DNA from: Paenirhizobium cremeum
Lineage (GTDB): Bacteria; Pseudomonadota; Alphaproteobacteria; Rhizobiales; Rhizobiaceae
Direction of reading: 5' to 3'
Length of the DNA: 64,000 bases
NCBI RefSeq assembly: GCF_022884085.1
Contig: NZ_JAGGCS010000001.1
Location: 124,001 to 188,000 of the forward strand
Every line of letters begins with the position of its first letter. The first letter of the stretch is position 1. A program made the translations under genes and the position numbers. Below, piece by piece: positions 58,667 through 64,000 of the stretch. Below the pieces are notes generated by a model. The model did not search any database. It was not told where the DNA came from and saw only the letters and a program-made list of their open reading frames with translations.

Positions 58667-60595
58667 GTGGTCGAGATTGGCTCAGAGCCGGCGGTTTCGC
58701 CAAAGACCGCCAGGAATGGCGCTGCCGTTCAGGTGGGCCGGCAGCAGGTTGCAAGCGCTCTCTTGCCGGTCGCGAATTCGCTGCTGCTGGCCATCCTCAC
58801 GATCATCTGCAGCGAATGGCTTGCCCGGGGCAGCCTGGCCGATATTCCCGACTACATGCTTTCGCCGGCCCGGCCCGGTCTCGTGGCAGCAGGCGTGATC
58901 TTTCTGCTGCTGCTCGCAGGCGACGCGCTGTTCGGCCGTGCCTATCAATCGGCGCTGGTGGTCATTCCGCTGGCGCTGCTTCCGGCCTTCTTCTCCGGTC
59001 AGAAACAGCTTTTTCTCTCCGATCCGCTCTATCCGAGCGATCTGCTTTTCGGTCGCCAGATCGCCGAGCTCCTGCCGGTCATGGTGGCCGCGAAGCCGGT
59101 CGTGGCCGCCGGCATATTGGCCGTCACGCTCGCTGCGCTCAGTGCTCTCGTCTATCTGTTCGCCGTGAGCTGGAAGCGCTTTCCGCGCATCTCCGGCCTT
59201 TCCAAGCTGACGCGCCTGATCCTCACCCTGCCCTTGATCGGTGCCTTTCTGTCCCTGATGGACGCAACCTCCTACTCCTATCTGCGCGACCGGCTCAACA
59301 TCGTCCCCATGATGTGGGACCAGCAGGAGAATTATCGCCATAACGGCTTCCTGCTCGCCTTCGCCTTCAACGTGCCAATGGCCAATGTCTCGGCGCCCGA
59401 GGGCTATAACGGCGACGCAATAGCGGACATTCCAGCCGACCGGGTGCCTGCAAGCTTCTTCTCCGGTCGCAACGCCGACGTCATCATGGTGATGAGCGAG
59501 TCGCTCTGGGATCCGACGCGCCTCTCGAATGTGGGCTTCTGGCCGGACCCGATGCCGACCATCCGCGCCAACCAGTCGGGCAACGTCTTTTCGCCGGAAT
59601 TCGGCGGCATGACCGCCAATGTCGAATTCGAGGCGCTTACCGGTTTCTCGAACGCTTTCCTTCCCTATGGAAGCATTCCATACCAGCAATACATTCGCCG
59701 CCCGCTGCCCTCCCTTGCCACCTTCTTCGAATCCAAGGGCTATACCAGCAAGGCATTCCATCCCTTCCAGAGCTGGTTCTGGAACCGCTCGAACGTCTAT
59801 TCCGCACTTGGCTTCGAAAGCTTCGATTCCGAGGAAACCATGCCCGCAATGGAAAAGCGCGGCATCTTTGCCTCCGATGAAGCGTTGACCCGCGAGATTA
59901 TGCGCGTCGGCGACGAGACCGGTCGGCCCTTTTTCTTCTTCGCCGTCACCCTGCAGGGACATGGGCCGTACGAAGTCAACCGCTATGTGAAGAACACCGT
60001 TGAACTGGATGAAGCGGTGCTTTCCTCGGAAAGCCGCGCAACGCTCGCGACCTATGCCCAGGGCGTGCGTGAAGCGGACAAGAGCCTCAAAACCCTGATG
60101 GAATGGGCGAAGAAGCGCCGTCGCGAGACCATCATCGTGATGTTTGGCGACCACCTACCGCCGCTTGGCACGGTCTATACGGAAAGCGGCTACATGCCGG
60201 ATCAGGTCGCTACCCGCAGGGCGCCGCTCGATGTCATGAAGCGCGAGCATGAAACGCCGCTGGTCGTCTGGTCGTCGAGGCGCGGCGTGCAAAAGGATAT
60301 CGGTTCGATCAGCCCCGCCCAGTTGCCCTCCCTCGTGGTCAAGCTGGCAGGCTATCGCCATCCCTACTACACCGGCGTCCTCGGTCGGGCGCAGGAGCGC
60401 TTTACGGTCTTCGACCGCCACCTGCTTGTCGAGCGCAGCGGCAAGACCCAGGCCGACTGGGCCGTCGACGGAACCAGGCTCGACCCTGCCATTCGCGACC
60501 TGCGCCTGCTGCAGCACGACATGATGTTCGGAAAACAGTTCGGCGCCGAACGTTTCTTCCCTGAGATGACGGACCGTCTCAATCCGTCCTCCTGA
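58667..60595 (+). CDS. LtaS/OpgB-type phosphoglycerol transferase (sulfatase fold)
   Basis: A 642-residue inner-membrane protein. Five membrane helices occupy the first ~210 residues, followed by a periplasmic sulfatase-fold domain. Metal and catalytic motifs are visible: MVMSESLWDP, then GGMTANVEFEALTGF carrying the likely nucleophilic threonine, and IIVMFGDHLPPLG. Relatives transfer phosphoglycerol to teichoic acid or to periplasmic glucans. In rhizobia the plausible target is cyclic beta-1,2-glucan (CgmB-like), inferred only. The GTG at 58667 follows GGAGAG. Confidence 0.87.
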   Translation: MVEIGSEPAVSPKTARNGAAVQVGRQQVASALLPVANSLLLAILTIICSEWLARGSLADIPDYMLSPARPGLVAAGVIFLLLLAGDALFGRAYQSALVVIPLALLPAFFSGQKQLFLSDPLYPSDLLFGRQIAELLPVMVAAKPVVAAGILAVTLAALSALVYLFAVSWKRFPRISGLSKLTRLILTLPLIGAFLSLMDATSYSYLRDRLNIVPMMWDQQENYRHNGFLLAFAFNVPMANVSAPEGYNGDAIADIPADRVPASFFSGRNADVIMVMSESLWDPTRLSNVGFWPDPMPTIRANQSGNVFSPEFGGMTANVEFEALTGFSNAFLPYGSIPYQQYIRRPLPSLATFFESKGYTSKAFHPFQSWFWNRSNVYSALGFESFDSEETMPAMEKRGIFASDEALTREIMRVGDETGRPFFFFAVTLQGHGPYEVNRYVKNTVELDEAVLSSESRATLATYAQGVREADKSLKTLMEWAKKRRRETIIVMFGDHLPPLGTVYTESGYMPDQVATRRAPLDVMKREHETPLVVWSSRRGVQKDIGSISPAQLPSLVVKLAGYRHPYYTGVLGRAQERFTVFDRHLLVERSGKTQADWAVDGTRLDPAIRDLRLLQHDMMFGKQFGAERFFPEMTDRLNPSS

Positions 60596-60815
60596 CGGTA
60601 CGACGAAAGGACGGGGCAATTGGGCCGGGCTCCACGCATTATCATTGCCCGGTATCTTGCGCGGACGAAAGAAAAGCGTCATTGACATAGCCGGCACATC
60701 CCAAAAGGATTGGCGGGAAAATGATATTTCCCCGCGTGGCAGGATGCCATGGTTCCATGGCATCGGCCCGCGATTGTGAAGAATGTTCAAGGATTTCATC
60801 AGAGCGTAACGAGCC

Positions 60816-61763
60816 ATGCGGTCACTGACCCGAGCTGAGATTGCTGCACATCCGTCGTTCCCGTCGATTGAAAAGCAGATCGCCAAACACCTTATCGGCA
60901 TCCATGTCCGCACGCCGCGTCTGTCGCGGCTGAAGGCATCCCATCGCAAATGGCTGATGACGCAATCCCTCTACGCGCTGAGCCTGCAGCGAACGCAGGA
61001 CGATCCGCTGTCCGGCCTGACCGCGACCCGTTTCGTCGAGATCGTGATGAAGCTCGGCGCGGCCAGCCGCAACACCGCGACCGCGTTTCTGGCCGAACTG
61101 GTTGCCTACAAGTTCCTCCGGGATGTGCCGGACGTGCCGGACCGACGGGTCCGTGTCCTCGAGACGACGGAGGCCAGCAATACGGCCATGCTTGGCTGGT
61201 TCATGGGCCATATGGCCTGTCTCGACCAGCTCGATGGCGGCAACCGGGAGGCTGCCGCAGCCTCCGATCAGCGCATCTTCCGCATCGCCCAGCCCTATGC
61301 CGCAGCCAAGCTCGTCGAGGATCCGATCTGGCGGGACCCGCCGGATACGATCGGGCACTTTCTCTGGTCCGATCTTGGCGGCATGGTTCTGCACGACCTG
61401 ATCGCACGCATAGATGTGTTCGATCCGACGGCGGAACGGACCAATATCGGCCCGGTGACCCTTGCCGAACTCAGCGAGACCTACATGATCTCGGCTACCA
61501 ACCTGAAGCGGATGTTCAAGAAGGCGGAACTCGAAAACCTGCTCGGTTGGGATCAACCGCGCCGCCGCGGCGATCTTTGGCTGTCGAAGTCGTTCCTCGA
61601 CGATTATTTCACCTGGCAGTCCGCCAAGTTCGCAGCCCTTGACGAAGCCTATCGCCACGCGATCGATGAAATCGCCGAAACGGCTTCCACCACCTTGCCT
61701 CACGCCGTTGCGGCAGACGGTCCGTCCGCCGGAAACTTCGGCAGCGCATCGTCGAGATCGTAA
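60816..61763 (+). CDS. Hypothetical protein, possible DNA-binding
   Basis: A 315-residue soluble protein. The N-terminal part is basic and helical (KQIAKHLIGIHVRTPRLSRLKASHRKWLMTQSLYALSL), with RFVEIVMKLGAASRNTATAFLAEL resembling a winged-helix recognition region. A second helix-turn-helix-like stretch (LAELSETYMISATNLKRMFKKAELENLLGW) lies near residues 205-240. A transcription regulator is possible but unproven. Its last 64 bases overlap the convergent GFA gene. Confidence 0.72.
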   Translation: MRSLTRAEIAAHPSFPSIEKQIAKHLIGIHVRTPRLSRLKASHRKWLMTQSLYALSLQRTQDDPLSGLTATRFVEIVMKLGAASRNTATAFLAELVAYKFLRDVPDVPDRRVRVLETTEASNTAMLGWFMGHMACLDQLDGGNREAAAASDQRIFRIAQPYAAAKLVEDPIWRDPPDTIGHFLWSDLGGMVLHDLIARIDVFDPTAERTNIGPVTLAELSETYMISATNLKRMFKKAELENLLGWDQPRRRGDLWLSKSFLDDYFTWQSAKFAALDEAYRHAIDEIAETASTTLPHAVAADGPSAGNFGSASSRS

Positions 61764-62116
61764 TAATCGCCCTTGTCGGCGCAGTAGATATGGTAGCCGG
61801 GCTCAAGCCCCGTGGGTCCCTCGAACGAGCCCGCAAGGACCGACATATAGTCCAGCCCGTCGCCGCGCCAGAAGAGCGCCGAGCCGCATGTGCGGCAAAA
61901 TCCACGCGCCGCATTGTCGCTTGCGCGATACCAGGTGAGATTGGCTTCACCCGTCAGCCTGATGTTCTTCAGCGCAACATTGGTCGCAGCGTAATGGTGT
62001 CCCGTCTGCTTGCGGCATTGTGAGCAATGGCAAAAGATGATCGGCCGAAGGCTGCCCCTCACCTCGAAGGACACCGCACCGCAAAGGCATGCACCATGTC
62101 GCAGCTCGTCGGTCAT
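61700..62116 (-). CDS. GFA (glutathione-dependent formaldehyde-activating) family zinc protein
   Basis: A 138-residue protein with the GFA-family zinc cysteines: C10-x-C12 in GACLCGAVSFEV, C29-x-C31-x2-C34 in FCHCSQCRKQTG, and the later RTCGSALFWRG. Members have been linked to glutathione and formaldehyde chemistry, and most are uncharacterised. GGGAGAACAG precedes the ATG at 62116, preferred over 62188. The 3' end overlaps the convergent hypothetical gene by 64 bases. Confidence 0.88.
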   Translation of the reverse strand: MTDELRHGACLCGAVSFEVRGSLRPIIFCHCSQCRKQTGHHYAATNVALKNIRLTGEANLTWYRASDNAARGFCRTCGSALFWRGDGLDYMSVLAGSFEGPTGLEPGYHIYCADKGDYYDLDDALPKFPADGPSAATA

Positions 62117-62378
62117 TGCAGCTGTTCTCCCTTTTTGTTTGTGACTTGCCGCAGGTTCGCCTTCGGTGCCTTTCGCCGTCAATGGCAAACCGTTGATGCA
62201 TTGATTGCGATTTCCTGAAGAGCGCCCCAGCCCCTCACGCGTCCACTGACAGCGCTAACCATATGGATATTTTCTAATGCAAGCACAAATTGCCAAAATG
62301 AAATAACTAAACCTTAATGAACGAGGGAGTTTCATTATTGTCTAAATTACGCATGAAAGAAAAGAGGGGTATTCTGAG

Positions 62379-62813
62379 ATGCGTAGAAGACGACACCTGC
62401 TATCACACCTGACGAACGACACTCGCGGCACATCGGCAATCGAGTTCGCTATCCTGGCGCCCATCTTTTTTATGGTGGTCTTCTCGATGATCGGATACGG
62501 CATCTACCTGAGCGCAAGCCATGCCGTGCAGCAGATTACGGCCGATGCCGCCCGCACCGCCGTCGCCGGCCTCGACGCCGCGGAGCGCAGGAGGCTCGCT
62601 GAAGACTATGTGAAGACATCCACGAACGAATACGCCTTTCTTGACGAACGCGCCTTTGCGGTCGCCGTCCAGGACGATCCGAGCAATCCCGCACAATTCA
62701 CCGTCAGCATATCCTACGATGCGACCGATCTGCCGATCTGGCAACTTTACAGTTTCGCGATGCCGGACAAGGTCATCAGACGCTTCGCCACCATACGGGT
62801 CGGAGGTATCTGA
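62379..62813 (+). CDS. TadE-like pilus assembly protein
   Basis: A 144-residue pseudopilin-like protein. After a short basic leader comes the TadE-type hydrophobic segment with the glutamate (GTSAIEFAILAPIFFMVVFSMIGYGIYL). A small periplasmic domain follows. It opens a Tad (tight adherence) module with the next gene, whose start codon lies one base after this stop. Other tad genes are not in the window. Confidence 0.88.
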   Translation: MRRRRHLLSHLTNDTRGTSAIEFAILAPIFFMVVFSMIGYGIYLSASHAVQQITADAARTAVAGLDAAERRRLAEDYVKTSTNEYAFLDERAFAVAVQDDPSNPAQFTVSISYDATDLPIWQLYSFAMPDKVIRRFATIRVGGI

Positions 62814-62814
62814 C

Positions 62815-64000
62815 ATGCTCCACCGCCCTTCCCTCCAGCCACGTTCGATTTCGATATTGAAGAACCGCGCCGGCAACATCGCCGTCACCGCGGCACTCGT
62901 CTCTCCGCTGATGATCGGCGCCCTGGCGCTCGGTGTAGACTACGGCCACCTGACAACGCAGCAGCGCGCCCTGCAGCAGGCCGCCGACCTCTCCGCCATC
63001 GCCGCGGCTTCCAGCTTGTCGGCCCCGGAGCGGGCTGCCTTCGACTATTTCCGGATGAACGGGCTGGATATCCCCGTCGCCACGGCCTCCGGCCTGATGA
63101 CCGACGCCGGCATGGTGCCGTTTGAAAATATCGACCAGTACACAGCGATGGCCACCGTGACGCCCGGTCGCTACACCGCCGATCCCGCGCTGTCCGTCGA
63201 GGCGCGCTTCATCCGGGCGGGGAGCCAGCCCGATGCGGTCCGCGTCGAGATCCACAAGCGGGCCGATCTCTTCTTCGCCGGCGCCTTTGCGGAAGCGCCG
63301 ATGCTCGGAGCGGTCGGTACCGCCGCGGCAAACAAGATCGCGAGCTTCTCGATCGGTACCAGGCTTGCGAGCCTGCATGACGGCGTGCTGAATGCCGTTC
63401 TTTCCGGATTGCTGGGAACGAGCGTCGATCTCGAACTCATGGACTATCGCGCCCTCGTCGACGCCGATGTCGATGTTCTGCGAACCCTCGATGCCATCGG
63501 GATCGATCTCGGCCTGACCGCGGTGACATACGAGGAGTTGCTTCAGACCGACATCGGTTTCGGCAAGCTGATCGACGGCGTGTTGCGCGCGACGACGCTC
63601 GATGCCCGGTCGCGGTCGGCACTCGAGGCGCTGAAGCGTTCGGCCTCAAGGACAAGGCTCACCGTTCGCCTTGAAAGCATCCTCAATCCCGGCCCCTATT
63701 CCGAAAGACTGGTCGGCAGCGCCGGCCACCTGCAGGTGAATGTCGGGCTCTTCGAATTCCTGACAGCCGCAGCAGCGGCGGCAAATGGCGAGAACCAGAT
63801 AGCGGTCGATCTCGGCGCATCCCTGCCCGGACTTGCTTCGGCGAAACTGTTGATCGCCATCGGCGCGCCGCCCGTCTCCACCCCGCCCGCGGCAATCGGA
63901 GGAGAGGGCACGATCGTCCGCACGGCACAGACGAGGCTTTCTCTGAACGTCACCGTCGATGGCCTGCTCGCGCTTGCCGGCATCAAGGTGAAGGTTCCGC
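62815..64000 (+). CDS. TadG-like pilus assembly protein, 3' end outside window
   Basis: The open frame continues to the window edge (395 codons seen). The N-terminus carries the TadG-type segment (RAGNIAVTAALVSPLMIGALALGVDYGHLT) followed by QQRALQQAADLSAIAAASSL, the family's conserved start of a large periplasmic domain. GGAGG lies before the ATG at 62815, inside the end of the upstream gene. Probably anchors or assists Flp pilus assembly. Confidence 0.88.
   Translation, partial: MLHRPSLQPRSISILKNRAGNIAVTAALVSPLMIGALALGVDYGHLTTQQRALQQAADLSAIAAASSLSAPERAAFDYFRMNGLDIPVATASGLMTDAGMVPFENIDQYTAMATVTPGRYTADPALSVEARFIRAGSQPDAVRVEIHKRADLFFAGAFAEAPMLGAVGTAAANKIASFSIGTRLASLHDGVLNAVLSGLLGTSVDLELMDYRALVDADVDVLRTLDAIGIDLGLTAVTYEELLQTDIGFGKLIDGVLRATTLDARSRSALEALKRSASRTRLTVRLESILNPGPYSERLVGSAGHLQVNVGLFEFLTAAAAAANGENQIAVDLGASLPGLASAKLLIAIGAPPVSTPPAAIGGEGTIVRTAQTRLSLNVTVDGLLALAGIKVKVP

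Overview
The window is chromosomal DNA from an alphaproteobacterium of the Rhizobiaceae (Ensifer/Agrobacterium/Shinella-like). This rests on several features. The GC content is high and the genes are densely packed. There is a CckA hybrid kinase, a ~2,130-residue apolipoprotein-like growth-pole-ring protein (GPR/RgsE type), a fused malic enzyme/phosphotransacetylase followed directly by a sinR-sinI-like quorum-sensing pair (the dme-sinR-sinI order known from Sinorhizobium meliloti), bluB under a cobalamin riboswitch, and a MlaE permease with an N-terminal STAS domain. No tRNA, rRNA, insertion sequence, prophage or CRISPR array was seen. It looks like core genome.

Layout. 1-8.2 kb: glutaminase (3' end cut off), rpsD, a TerC/Alx membrane protein, peptidase T, a DUF1810 protein, a HerA-like ATPase, a CNNM/CBS membrane protein and a DUF1127 protein. 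8.6-16.5 kb: murI coupled to a TrmJ-like tRNA methyltransferase, two related secreted proteins, icd, a glutathione S-transferase, an AraC/GyrI-type regulator interrupted by an in-frame TGA, and a SulP transporter. 16.5-28.2 kb: alaS, recA (with a LexA-like site), pseudouridine catabolism (psuK-psuG), a LuxR-type solo, cckA, a FliO-like protein and a cysteine-poor dksA. 28.5-35.5 kb: SixA-like phosphatase, ycjX-ycjF, a secreted protein, the folP-folB-folK operon, a DUF922 predicted metalloprotease, a candidate small RNA and a 2Fe-2S ferredoxin.

35.6-43 kb: a degenerate Hpt protein diverges from the giant rgsE/GPR gene, whose coding sequence contains seven near-identical 132-bp repeats. 43-47.2 kb: a Mla-type phospholipid transport operon (mlaE-mlaF-mlaD-lipoprotein). 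47.2-49.4 kb: an LpxH-like phosphoesterase, a TetR regulator and a 50-residue lipoprotein behind a promoter with a perfect palindrome. 49.6-53.6 kb: dme, luxR and luxI with a lux-box-like palindrome. 53.7-62.1 kb: a DUF2865 protein, bluB with its riboswitch, a TolB-like propeller protein, nadE, an LtaS/OpgB-type phosphoglycerol transferase, a DNA-binding-like hypothetical and a GFA-family protein overlapping it tail to tail. 62.4-64 kb: the start of a Tad pilus module (TadE, TadG cut by the window end).

Several genes bear on the rhizobial cell cycle and unipolar growth (CckA, the Hpt-like protein, GPR/RgsE, FliO) and on envelope maintenance (Mla, YcjXF, phosphoglycerol transferase, LpxH-like). 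The least explained items are a candidate sRNA with an exposed anti-Shine-Dalgarno loop behind a strong palindrome near 35.0 kb, the histidine-less Hpt, the freshly expanded GPR repeats and the TetR/lipoprotein operator.
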